A stretch of DNA of 64,000 nucleotides from CAVRZJ01 sp964594125 (GTDB taxonomy: Bacteria > Acidobacteriota > Thermoanaerobaculia > Thermoanaerobaculales > Thermoanaerobaculaceae). Under the pieces are notes generated by a model. It saw nothing but the letters and a program-made list of their open reading frames with translations. It had not been told where the DNA came from and made no database searches. This document shows, in pieces, positions 43,827 through 52,483 of the stretch. Position 1 is the stretch's first letter. The number at the start of each line of letters is the position of its first letter. The DNA lies in contig CAZQLL010000023.1 of NCBI GenBank assembly GCA_964594125.1, positions 10,680 through 74,679 of the forward strand, written 5' to 3'. Position numbers and translations under genes: made by a program.

Positions 43827-45832
43827 TGCGGCATCATAAGCGCGGGATCTCCGAGCAGCGTCCAGCCGAGCTGGACGCCGACGGCGCCCGGCCGCTGGCG
43901 CGCGAGCGCGCGCTTCGCGGCCAGCACCGCCGCGCCGAGGCGGACCGCGCCCGGCGCGGCGAGCTCGCCGGCGAGCAGGTTCGCCAGCGCGCGCTGCGCG
44001 GTGTCGCTGGCGAGCGAGGTCGTGCCGAGCACCGCGGCGGCGCCGCCGCACGGCGACACCAGCATCGCCACGCCGAGCGAGTCGGACAGCGGCGAGACGA
44101 AGTAGGTGTTCCAGCACGCCCACTGCACGGCCACGGTGGGCCGGTCCGCGTTCGAGAGCGAGCCGACGTCGGCGAGAGAGAGCACGGGATCCTGGCTCCA
44201 GCTCGACGGGCCCGAGTGGCCGACGAACGTGATGAGTGCGGCACCGCCGCGGATTCCCGAGAGCAGCAGCTCGCGGGCGGCCGCCGGCGGCATCTCGTCG
44301 AGGTAGATGCGCTCACGGCGCCACCCGGGGCCGAGGCGCGCCGCGGCCTCCTCGCTGACCCTGAGGTACCAGAGCGCCTCGCCGGGGCGGCTGCGATCGG
44401 CGACGAGCACGGCGCTGCGGGGCCCGCCCGCGCGCTCGTAGGCCAGCGTCTTGGCGACCACGGCGGCGAGCTCCTCGCGGGTGCGCACCGGCAGACGGCC
44501 GATCGCGAGGTCCGGCACGCCGTCCCTGTCGAGGTCGGCGAACGCCGGGTCCACCGGCGCGAAGCGCACGACCTCGTCGGTGGCGGCGTACAGCGACGGG
44601 ATGAAGCTGCGCGCGCCGGCGCCGGTGTAGCCGTGGTAGTCGTAGGTGTCGCCGCCGACCAGCAGCACGTACTCGGTGCCGCGCGACCGCGCCGCGTCGG
44701 CGATGTAGTCGCGGATCGCCTCCGGGTCGACGATCCCGTGGGAGTACGCCGCGTAGACGTCGCGCACGTCGGCGGCATTGACGGCCAGCCCCTGCGCCCG
44801 CCGCGCCGCGAGCAGCGGCGCCAGGCCGTCGATGAAGTCGGGGTGGGCGATTGCGAGATACTGCGCCGGCCCGGCGAGCAGCGTCCCGGTGCTCCTGGCG
44901 GCGGCCACGCGCGGCGCCGCGATCGCCGCCGGGCCGGCGACGAGATAGCGCGCCTCCCCGCCGTCCCCGGGCACCTCGGCGATCCATCCGCCGGCGCCGT
45001 CGGGCCGCGTGCGGACGCCCTCGAGGCGGGCGAGGCCGGCGCCCGTGCGCCGGTAGGCGACGACGTCGCGGTCCGCGAACCCCGGCACGTCGAAGCGCGC
45101 CGCGGCGCCCGTGAAGTCGGCGGCGTCGTCCCGCGCGCGGATCGCCCGCGTGTAGGTTGCGGCATAGCCCTGCAGGTGGACGACGTCGAACGGCGTGCCG
45201 AGGTCGGCGGGCAGGCGCAGCACCATCCGGTTGCCGGCCGCCTTGAGACCTCCCGCCGGGACGGCGATCACCGCCCGATGGGCGGCGAGCCCGTCGAAGC
45301 GGATGTCCGCCACCGTCCTGCCGCTGAGCGCCACCTCCACATGATGGTCGGGGTCCACCGGCAGCGCGACACCGCCGAACAGGTCGACCGTCAGCGTCCC
45401 GGCGCCGTCGCCGGCGAGGCCCGGGAGGTCGAACTCGAAGGTCCACTCGCCCGGGGCCGACGTGACCAGCATCCGGGTATCGAACCACGGGTCGGCGGTC
45501 GGGCTGGCGAAGGCGTACTCGCGCCGCACCCCGAGCGGGCGCGTCGCGGTCACGGTGGCGACCGGCGCCGTCTCCCCCGGCGGCGGGCGCCTGTCCACCG
45601 CCACCCGTGCCGGCGCATCCTCGACGGTCAGGCGATACACGTTCTCGCGGGTGTAGGCGGAGTCGGCTGCCTCGCCGACGAGCTCGATGAAGGCCCCCGG
45701 CCCGAACGCGCCGCCGCCGGCGACGTGGATCGGGACCGGCGCTCCCCGGTGTGAGAGCCCGAGCCGGGCGGCGCGCACGCCCAGCAGGTCGCACCCCGCG
45801 TCGCGCACCTGCTCGTAGCTCACGCGGTACAC
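43823..45832 (-). CDS. C25 peptidase catalytic half, separated from its N-terminal half by an in-frame TGA
   Basis: At least 669 residues (GTG 45832) and 696 if reading resumes right after the TGA at 45914. It is the counterpart of residues about 600-1391 of the intact paralogue: IELRLDRRGVYRVSYEQV aligns with the paralogue's LLLVREEGIHRVTHEQL. Catalytic His in FVGHSGPSS and Cys in QWACWNTYF are intact, as is the end LGWTLLGDPALMMPQ. No Shine-Dalgarno precedes GTG 45832, and that start would remove a beta strand (IELRLDRRGV), so it is unlikely to be a natural start. The remaining frame is open for 696 codons. Its stop overlaps the cyclase start. Confidence 0.8.
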   Translation of the reverse strand: MYRVSYEQVRDAGCDLLGVRAARLGLSHRGAPVPIHVAGGGAFGPGAFIELVGEAADSAYTRENVYRLTVEDAPARVAVDRRPPPGETAPVATVTATRPLGVRREYAFASPTADPWFDTRMLVTSAPGEWTFEFDLPGLAGDGAGTLTVDLFGGVALPVDPDHHVEVALSGRTVADIRFDGLAAHRAVIAVPAGGLKAAGNRMVLRLPADLGTPFDVVHLQGYAATYTRAIRARDDAADFTGAAARFDVPGFADRDVVAYRRTGAGLARLEGVRTRPDGAGGWIAEVPGDGGEARYLVAGPAAIAAPRVAAARSTGTLLAGPAQYLAIAHPDFIDGLAPLLAARRAQGLAVNAADVRDVYAAYSHGIVDPEAIRDYIADAARSRGTEYVLLVGGDTYDYHGYTGAGARSFIPSLYAATDEVVRFAPVDPAFADLDRDGVPDLAIGRLPVRTREELAAVVAKTLAYERAGGPRSAVLVADRSRPGEALWYLRVSEEAAARLGPGWRRERIYLDEMPPAAARELLLSGIRGGAALITFVGHSGPSSWSQDPVLSLADVGSLSNADRPTVAVQWACWNTYFVSPLSDSLGVAMLVSPCGGAAAVLGTTSLASDTAQRALANLLAGELAAPGAVRLGAAVLAAKRALARQRPGAVGVQLGWTLLGDPALMMPQ

Positions 45833-45913
45833 GCCGCGGCGGTCGAGCCTGAGCTCGATCGGCGCGGCGCACGGCGGGGCGACGGGATCGGCGGCGCCCG
45901 CAGCAGCCGGCAG

Positions 45914-45916
45914 TCA
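45914..45916 (-). other. In-frame TGA inside the C25 peptidase gene
   Basis: The two halves (45914-48754 and 43823-45913) are in the same frame with this single TGA between them: ...GPGDL-stop-LPAAAGAADPV.... The context is ctc TGA ctg. It sits in an Ala/Pro/Gly linker between the GEVED-side module and the catalytic domain. It may be a nonsense mutation, a consensus or assembly error, or a readthrough site. Confidence 0.85.
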
Positions 45917-48754
45917 GAGGTCGCCGGGGCCGTCCGTGGCGCCGCCGCTCTCCTCCCGTGCCGGCGCCGCCGCCGGGGCGCCGCCCTCGAGCAGCGCGAA
46001 CGCGCGGTGCCCGGTCGCGTGGCCGACACGGTCCACGTCCTCGACGAAGAACTCGGTGATTCCCGCCGGGACGTCGAGGGTGACGGCGTAGCGCTGCGGC
46101 TCGAGGCCGCCGCCGGCCGTCGGGATCAGCGCCGCGTTGAGGCGCTGCCAGGTCCCCGCGGCTGTCCTGCCGTGGATGTTGAAGCCGACGTTGCCGACCT
46201 CGGACGCCGTGGTCCACTCGAAGCGCACGCGCGCGCCGTCGCGGGTCGCGGCGAGCGCCGCGATCGTCACCGGCATCGTTCCCGCGCTGACCTCGAAGTC
46301 CTCGATCTCGCCGGTCGCCGCGAACCCGGTCGGCGCCTGCGCCTGCCCGGCGGCGTTGGCGAGGCGGAATCGCGCGTAGGTCGAGGTCGTGCCGCCGCAG
46401 TTGGCGGGCACCGAGCTCCAGGTGACGGCGAACAGCCCGTTGGTGGTACCGTTGGGGACCGCCACGGTCGCCGACTCCTCGTTGGTGTTGTCGTCGAAGT
46501 CGCCGTCGCGGGTCCAGTCGACGAAGCCGACCAGCGAGGCGGCGGCGCCCGACGTGTTGGTGGCGCGCACGTTGACGGTGTAGCTGCCGGTCTGCGGACA
46601 CGCCGGGAAGGAGATCAGGAGGTTGCCGCTCCCGTCGCGCGGCGCGCCGTCCTCGTCGTCGACCGCGGGGCTCTTCATGGTGGCGGCGCAGTCGACCTGC
46701 AACGCCCCCGAGTTCCGGACGATGCGCAGCCAGCCAAGGTTGGTGACGCCGGTCGGCACCTCGAAGTCGTAGTAGCGATCGGGGCCGGGATCCTCGTCGT
46801 CTGGGTCCTGGACCGTAAGGGCGACCGTGCTCGCCGCGCACCCGCTGTTGGCCGCCGAGCAGAACGACAGCGTGGCGGCTTCGTCAGCACCGTCGCCGTC
46901 TCCCGAGCGGGCGCGGATGCGGAACCAGTCGCCGGTGCTCATCGAGGAGGCGAACTGCAGCGAAAGACGGTCGTTATTGCCGATGTCGCCCGTCCAGGTG
47001 CCGTTACACGCGCCGACGGCGTTGGCCGGCGTGCCGCCGACCCCGGCGTTGTTCTGAGCGCTCGCGGTCTCGTAGGTGGCGCCGCCGTTGCTCTGGTCGT
47101 CGTCGACGGTCGCCGCGGGGTTCCCGACGTACGCGGTGTCGAGGTCGAGCGCGTCGCCCAGGCGCAGGCCCGCGAGGATGCGATGGCTGGCGGATCCGTA
47201 GCTCAGCGGCGCGTCGCCGTAATCGAGGATGGCGTCGGCGGGCGCCGCGATCGTCCCCAGGTCGAGCGCGTAGGGGTCGCCGGAGTTGGTGGAGAACTGC
47301 CCCCAGACGCCGACGATCCTGGTGCCGTCGAGGGTGTAGACGAGCGCGCCGGTCATGTCCTGGTCGAAGTCCAGCAGGCGCACGGTGTCGAGGCCGCCGA
47401 CGACGTAGGAGGCCGGCGACCGCGGCCCGGCGAGGCCGTCGAAGTCGACGTAGATCGTGATGTTCGCGCTCGTCGCCGCCACCGGGGTGACGAACACCGC
47501 GCTGCGGTCGGCGGTGAGGTCGTACCCGCCTTCGGTGTTCTGCCCGCAGGCGCCGCCCGTGCAGCCGACGCCCTCGGGAATGATGATCGACTCCGTGGTC
47601 AGCGACGTCGGCACCAGGGGCACGCCCCAGTCGTCGATCACCTCGCCGATCACGCTCACCCCCCAGAAGCTGGTTCCTGCCGGCGAGGTGAAGCGCACGC
47701 CGTTGTTCGCCGGGACGTTCAACCAGTTGGTCGCTCCTTGAGTGAGCGTGTTGGTGGCGTTGACCGTGATACTGCCCGTCGTGTTGTTGCCGAATGTGTA
47801 GCTCACCGTGGTAGCGCTCGCGGCCCACAGGAAGACGCGTTGGACCTTGGGATACGTCCCATCGGTGAAGTCGCCGTTGATGCCGGCGAGCACGTAGTCG
47901 TTGGTCCATTGGCCGACCGGCAGCATCGCCTCCCAGCGCATCTCGTAGCTGGAACCGATGTCACCGGTCACGATCATGCCGCCGACCGGCGCGGTGGCGG
48001 TGATCCGGTCGCCGCGGTTGAGGCCGGTGAGCCGCAGGCTCGCTCCCTGGTTGATGGTGCCCTGCGCGGCGCCGTTGAGAGAGATCGTGGTGCTGTCCTG
48101 CGTCGCGAGGAAGTACCCTTCCGCCAGCTCCCAGTCGTTGCCGGACGGGGTGCTGCCGGTGACGTTGACGCCCACCGGCATGCGGAATTCGGTGCCGTAC
48201 GCGGCGGTGCTCACCACCTCGGTGCCGCCGGCGAACACCGTGCCGATGTTGGTGGGGTAGGCGCCCATCACGACGCCGGCGCGGCCCACCACGGCGAACT
48301 TGTCGCCGCCGTTGAAACCGCTGGTGTTGAGGAGCTGGATGACCGAGCCGGAGTTCAGCACGTCGGTGGAGAACCCGGGCGGAATGCCGTTCGCGGCGTT
48401 GCCGTCGCCCCAGATCTGCGTCCCGTCGAGATTCCCCGGGTTGGCGTAGATGCTGCTCGGCGCGACGATGTTGGCCTCGTACCCGTTCTCCGCCTGGTCG
48501 TAGTAGATGATCGTGTCGTTGTTCGCTACGGCGATCTTGGTGGTCCGCAGGATCACGTTCGGGTTGGTGCCCACGCCGGTGTTGATGGCGTACAGCGTCT
48601 GGATCAGTTGCGCCTCCGGGAGCGGCAGGTAGAAGACCTGATCCTGCGCGCCGGCGGCGCCGGCCGCGAGCAGCGCCACGACGGCGGCGGCGCCGCGCCT
48701 CATCCTGGCGCGGCAACCCGAACGAACGCGGGCAGCGAGGTGGCTACGCTCCAT
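45914..48754 (-). CDS. GEVED-containing N-terminal half of the split C25 peptidase
   Basis: A 946-residue exported protein with signal peptide (AAAVVALLAAGAAGA). Residues to about 500 are a module starting VFYLPLPEAQLIQTLYAINTG with repeated beta segments, which I do not recognise (it is unlike the paralogue's P-domain). Around 790-850 is a GEVED domain: FVDWTRDGDFDDNTNEESATV, STYARFRLANAAGQAQAPTG, TGEIEDFEV, followed by the same VTIAALAATRDGARVRFEWTTASEVGNVGFNI linker as the paralogue's VTIAHVESAAAGGQLTVRWTTASEWANGGF. It ends at the TGA in the linker. Shine-Dalgarno gggagggc precedes ATG 48754. This is the promoter-proximal part of the lasso operon. Confidence 0.85.
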   Translation of the reverse strand: MERSHLAARVRSGCRARMRRGAAAVVALLAAGAAGAQDQVFYLPLPEAQLIQTLYAINTGVGTNPNVILRTTKIAVANNDTIIYYDQAENGYEANIVAPSSIYANPGNLDGTQIWGDGNAANGIPPGFSTDVLNSGSVIQLLNTSGFNGGDKFAVVGRAGVVMGAYPTNIGTVFAGGTEVVSTAAYGTEFRMPVGVNVTGSTPSGNDWELAEGYFLATQDSTTISLNGAAQGTINQGASLRLTGLNRGDRITATAPVGGMIVTGDIGSSYEMRWEAMLPVGQWTNDYVLAGINGDFTDGTYPKVQRVFLWAASATTVSYTFGNNTTGSITVNATNTLTQGATNWLNVPANNGVRFTSPAGTSFWGVSVIGEVIDDWGVPLVPTSLTTESIIIPEGVGCTGGACGQNTEGGYDLTADRSAVFVTPVAATSANITIYVDFDGLAGPRSPASYVVGGLDTVRLLDFDQDMTGALVYTLDGTRIVGVWGQFSTNSGDPYALDLGTIAAPADAILDYGDAPLSYGSASHRILAGLRLGDALDLDTAYVGNPAATVDDDQSNGGATYETASAQNNAGVGGTPANAVGACNGTWTGDIGNNDRLSLQFASSMSTGDWFRIRARSGDGDGADEAATLSFCSAANSGCAASTVALTVQDPDDEDPGPDRYYDFEVPTGVTNLGWLRIVRNSGALQVDCAATMKSPAVDDEDGAPRDGSGNLLISFPACPQTGSYTVNVRATNTSGAAASLVGFVDWTRDGDFDDNTNEESATVAVPNGTTNGLFAVTWSSVPANCGGTTSTYARFRLANAAGQAQAPTGFAATGEIEDFEVSAGTMPVTIAALAATRDGARVRFEWTTASEVGNVGFNIHGRTAAGTWQRLNAALIPTAGGGLEPQRYAVTLDVPAGITEFFVEDVDRVGHATGHRAFALLEGGAPAAAPAREESGGATDGPGDL

Positions 48755-48973
48755 GACGCCCTCCCGTCACACTCGGCACGTCTGTGCGGTGCGGACTTTT
48801 CGGATTGTGACCGGTCGTCTCCTCGAAATCAACCGCTTCCCCGCGCGGAAACCGCCGGCGGTCCGCTGCGTAAACCGAGGCGTCGTGGCCGCCCCGATCC
48901 ACCACCCCCGCATGTCGTCGCGGCGCGCGCAGGCTCTTGCCCCGCCGACGGGTGAGGGCTGCCGGCGCGGCGG

Positions 48974-49179
48974 GGTGAAGGCGCCGGATTGCCTTGAAAC
49001 GCCCCCATCATCGGGGAGCGTGGGCGCCCTCGCCCACGCGGAGGTTCTGCCCGGCGACGTTTGGGCCGGCGAGGGAGCCGGCCCACCGCCATGCTTTCAT
49101 CGTTCGCGCGTGCGGCGGCGCCCGCATGAGTATTCACCCCGGCGCGCGAGGAGACAGCGCGAGACCTCCCCTCCAGGAG
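48974..49179. repeat. Dispersed ~200-bp repeat (copy R3, forward)
   Basis: Begins ggtgaaggcgccggattgcc, has the core gtgggcgccctcgcccacgc and ends gcgagacctcccctccagg. The interval between the peptidase operon and the CBM9 gene (48755-49219, 465 bp) otherwise shows nothing gene-like. Confidence 0.8.
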
Positions 49180-49219
49180 TAGGTCAGCGCGGGCGCAAGC
49201 CCGCGCGGAGAAGGCCGCG

Positions 49220-51523
49220 GTGACGCCAGCGTCTGGTTCTACGCCGGGACGGCTCCCCCGACCGGCACGCACCGGCCCGCCGGGCCGGGCCCTGGCTTGC
49301 CTTGCGGCAGCGCTCGTGGCTTCACTCGCGGCGCCGGCGCGGGCGCAGGCGCCGCCGCCGGAGCGGCGCGTGCACGAGGTGCGGCGGGCGGCGGGCGAGA
49401 TCAGGGTCGACGGCGACCTCGGCGACCCGGGATGGGCCGGCGCCGACGTGATCGTCGCGGACGTAGAGACCTACCCGGGCGACAATCTGCCGTCGCCGGC
49501 GAGCGCCGCGTGTCGCCTTGCCTACGACGAGCACACGCTGTACGTGGCGATCCATGCCTTCGACCCCCAGCCGACGCAGATCCGCGCCCACTACTCCGAC
49601 CGCGACGGCGCGTTCGAGGACGACTTCGTCGGCGTGGTGCTCGACACCTTCGACGACGAGCGGCGCGCCTACGAGTTCTTCGTCAACCCGCTCGGGGTGC
49701 AGATGGACCTCGTGAAGGACGACGTGTCGCGCGACGAGGACTCGTCGTGGGACGCGATCTGGGCCTCGGCCGGACGCATCGGCGCCGACGGCTACGCGGT
49801 GGAGATGGCGATTCCGTTCGCCCAGCTCCGGTTCCCGCCCGGCGGCGGACGCCAGCGGTGGGGGATCGATGTCGTCCGCATCTGGCCGCGCGACCAGCGC
49901 TACAGCATCCACTCGCAGCCGCTGAACCGCGACCGCAACTGCTACCTGTGCCAGCTCTCGCGTCTCGCCGGCCTGGAGGGGGCGCGTCCGGGGCGCAGCC
50001 TGGAGCTCGACCCCACGGTCACCGCGGTGCGCGACGAGTCGCGCGACCCGTTCCCCGGCGGCGAGCTGGAGAGCGCCGGCACCGACGTCGAGGCCGGGAT
50101 CACCGCCCGCTGGGGGGTCACCCCCAACGTCACGCTCGCCGGCACCATCAACCCCGACTTCTCGCAGGTCGAGGCCGACGCGGCGCAGCTCGACGTCAAC
50201 ACGCAGTTCGCCCTCTTCTACGAGGAGAAGCGCCCGTTCTTCCTCGAGGGTGCGGACTTCTTCACCACGCCCGTCACGGCGGTGTACACGCGCACCGTGG
50301 CCGACCCGGCGTGGGGCGTCAAGGCGTCGGGCAAGGTCGGCCGCCAGGCGTTCGGGGTGTTCGTCGCGCGCGACGAGACGACGAACATCCTGCTCCCCGG
50401 CAAGGACGGTTCGGACCTCACCGCGCTCGATGGCGAGAGCGTCGCGGCGGTCGCGCGCCTGCGCCACGACCTCGGCTCCAACTCGACCGTCGGCGCGCTG
50501 GTGACCGCGCGCCGGGGCGACGGCTACGAGAACACCCTCGCCGGCATCGACGCGCAGCTCCAGGCGTCCGCCGCGGACCGCGTGGTGGCGCAGGCGCTGT
50601 ACTCGGCGACCGCGTACCCGGAGGAGCTCGCTGCGGCGCAGGGCCAGCCCGCGGGCACGCTCGACGGCCTGGCCGCCACGCTTGCGTACCGCCACAACAC
50701 ACGCGACTGGCACTGGGATGCGGAGATCGAGCGCTTCGACGCGGAGTTCCGGGCCGACCTCGGCTTCGTGCCGCAGGTCGACTACCGCCAGGGCAGCGCC
50801 GGCGTCGAGCGGACCTGGTGGGGCGGGCCTGACGACTGGCACAGCCGGATCGAGCTCGGCGGCGACTGGGAGTACAGCGAGGGCGGCGACGGGCGGCTGC
50901 TCGAGCGTGAGGTCGAGACGTGGCTGTTCGTCGGCGGGCCGCTGCAGTCGGCCATGATCGCCGCGATCGGCCACCGCGACCGCGCCTACAACGGCGTGCT
51001 GTTCGACCAGGAGTTCGTGCACCTCTCCGGAGCCGTCCGGCCGAGCGGCGCCGTCTCGCTCGAGCTGAGCGGGAGCTGGGGCGACCACATCGACTACGCC
51101 CACACGCGGCCCGGGCGGCGGCTGCGGGTCGAGCCCGAGGCGACCCTGCGCATCGGCCGCCACCTGCGGCTGTCGGGCGCCTGCCTGTACGAGCGCTTCA
51201 CGGTCGACGCCGGCCAGTTGTACGAGGCGAAGCTGCCGCAGCTCCGCGCCGTCTGGCAGTTCTCCCTGCGCACGTTCCTGCGCGTGGTCTCGCAGTACAC
51301 CGAGGTGACGCGCGATCCTGCGCTCTACGACGACCCGGTCAGCGCGACCGAGCGCGACCTCTTCAACCAGGTGCTGCTGTCCTACACGCTCAACCCGCAG
51401 ACGGTGGTGTTCCTCGGCTACTCGGACCGCGCCGCCGGTTTCGAGGAGGGCGCCGACAGCGTCGACCTGACCACCGCCGCTCGCACCGTGTTCGTCAAGC
51501 TCGGCTACGCCTGGCTGCCCTGA
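49220..51523 (+). CDS. CBM9-like / DUF5916 outer-membrane protein
   Basis: A 767-residue exported protein with two parts. After the signal peptide (ALACLAAALVASLAAPARA) residues 50-230 resemble a family 9 carbohydrate-binding domain (GEIRVDGDLGDPGWAGAD; CRLAYDEHTLYVAIHAFD; YEFFVNPLGVQMDL; RWGIDVVRIWPRDQ). The rest is a DUF5916 barrel-like domain: LAGTINPDFSQVEADAAQLDVNT, FFLEGADFF, many strands and a C-terminal VFVKLGYAWLP. Such proteins are common in Bacteroidota, Acidobacteriota and related phyla and are usually annotated without function. GTG 49220 start with gcggagaagg upstream. Confidence 0.85.
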   Translation: MTPASGSTPGRLPRPARTGPPGRALACLAAALVASLAAPARAQAPPPERRVHEVRRAAGEIRVDGDLGDPGWAGADVIVADVETYPGDNLPSPASAACRLAYDEHTLYVAIHAFDPQPTQIRAHYSDRDGAFEDDFVGVVLDTFDDERRAYEFFVNPLGVQMDLVKDDVSRDEDSSWDAIWASAGRIGADGYAVEMAIPFAQLRFPPGGGRQRWGIDVVRIWPRDQRYSIHSQPLNRDRNCYLCQLSRLAGLEGARPGRSLELDPTVTAVRDESRDPFPGGELESAGTDVEAGITARWGVTPNVTLAGTINPDFSQVEADAAQLDVNTQFALFYEEKRPFFLEGADFFTTPVTAVYTRTVADPAWGVKASGKVGRQAFGVFVARDETTNILLPGKDGSDLTALDGESVAAVARLRHDLGSNSTVGALVTARRGDGYENTLAGIDAQLQASAADRVVAQALYSATAYPEELAAAQGQPAGTLDGLAATLAYRHNTRDWHWDAEIERFDAEFRADLGFVPQVDYRQGSAGVERTWWGGPDDWHSRIELGGDWEYSEGGDGRLLEREVETWLFVGGPLQSAMIAAIGHRDRAYNGVLFDQEFVHLSGAVRPSGAVSLELSGSWGDHIDYAHTRPGRRLRVEPEATLRIGRHLRLSGACLYERFTVDAGQLYEAKLPQLRAVWQFSLRTFLRVVSQYTEVTRDPALYDDPVSATERDLFNQVLLSYTLNPQTVVFLGYSDRAAGFEEGADSVDLTTAARTVFVKLGYAWLP

Positions 51524-51696
51524 CGGCCGGCCGCTACGGGACCCCCATCCGGCACGGACGTGCCTGCACCACGCGCAGACGGCGTTGCGGCCGCCCGGCG
51601 GGCGGCCGTGGTGCGGACCTGCAGCGACTTCGACGGCCGGCCGGCGGCCGGCCGCTACACAACCCCGATCAGCGTGGACGTCGTCGCGGCCGGCCG
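51524..51696. repeat. Cluster of GC-rich palindromes between convergent genes
   Basis: Three relatives of the dispersed repeat in about 170 bp: ggccggccgctac near 51526, ggccgcccggcgggcggcc near 51590, and ggccggccggcggccggcc with cgctaca near 51640. The last base run continues into the stop of the DUF4136 gene. Probable bidirectional termination region; no gene. Confidence 0.6.
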
Positions 51697-52251
51697 CTAC
51701 GGCTTCGGGGGGAACGTCGAGAGCATTTCGGCGAGCGCATTGAACAGCTTCTTCTGGAGCTTGTCGGGCTCGCCGACGGGGACCATGCCGTAGGCGCTCG
51801 CCCGCCAGAGCAGCGCCTTGGTCTTCGCGTCGCGCATCCCGATGACGACGCCGGCCTCCTTGAAGTCGGAGCGCCCGGCGGACAGCATCAGCCCGTCGTA
51901 GGCACCCCATGTCGTCCACACCACCGCGCCCACGGGCACGACGTCGCGGTCGACGGTCGGGCCGGCCTCGGGGGAGAGCCCGATCAGCAGCGACGGGTTC
52001 TCCTTGTCGAGCGTCATCCCCTTCTTCGCGAGGTCCTCGGCGATGAACTTCTCGGCGAGCCGCTGGCGGAAGAAGTCGTCGAGCTGCCGGTCCTCGCGAA
52101 ACGCGAACGTCTTGTAGGAGGAGAAGTCGACCGACGTGTCCCACGACGAGCCGATCCTCGTCTTTGTGGACGTCGCGCACCCCGCCAGCAGCGCCGCGAG
52201 CGTCACCGCCACCCCGGCCGCCGGCACCGCCCGCCTCGAGCCACCCCGCAT
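51697..52251 (-). CDS. DUF4136 lipoprotein
   Basis: A 184-residue lipoprotein with lipobox LLAGC (VTLAALLAGCATS). The DUF4136 core is clear: SWDTSVDFSSYKTFAFRED, a helix FRQRLAEKFIAEDLAKKGM, NPSLLIGLSPEAG, then GVVIGMRDAKTKALLWRASAYG. The ATG at 52251 has ggggag-type Shine-Dalgarno (gagggag) upstream. It is divergent from the amidohydrolase gene. Confidence 0.88.
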   Translation of the reverse strand: MRGGSRRAVPAAGVAVTLAALLAGCATSTKTRIGSSWDTSVDFSSYKTFAFREDRQLDDFFRQRLAEKFIAEDLAKKGMTLDKENPSLLIGLSPEAGPTVDRDVVPVGAVVWTTWGAYDGLMLSAGRSDFKEAGVVIGMRDAKTKALLWRASAYGMVPVGEPDKLQKKLFNALAEMLSTFPPKP

Positions 52252-52483
52252 GGACGCTCCCTCCGCCGGCTGCGCGGCGCCGACCGTGGCGCCGGTGCCA
52301 CGCGCGCCGCGGCCGCCGTCCCGACCGGTCGCCGCCGCCGATTGTCCCCCACCGCGCTCACGGAGACAAGGGAGCCGGCCTCCCGCCCTTGACGTCTCCC
52401 GGCCCAAAGCTATATTGAGGGAAAAGACACCTGCCGTGGCGTTCCGCCCACCTCGCGCCTCGCCCTCCGGCCGGGAGGCTCTC

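Noticed and set aside
43823..45913. C25 peptidase as the canonical lasso leader protease (B2)
   Set aside because: The gene encodes a large multi-domain protein with an export signal on the N-terminal half; B2 is a small cytoplasmic transglutaminase-like enzyme. The proteins are unrelated, although a later role is possible.
45914..45916. TGA as a selenocysteine codon
   Set aside because: The residue falls in a low-complexity Ala/Pro linker where the paralogue has no Cys, and no stem-loop that resembles a SECIS element is evident just downstream.
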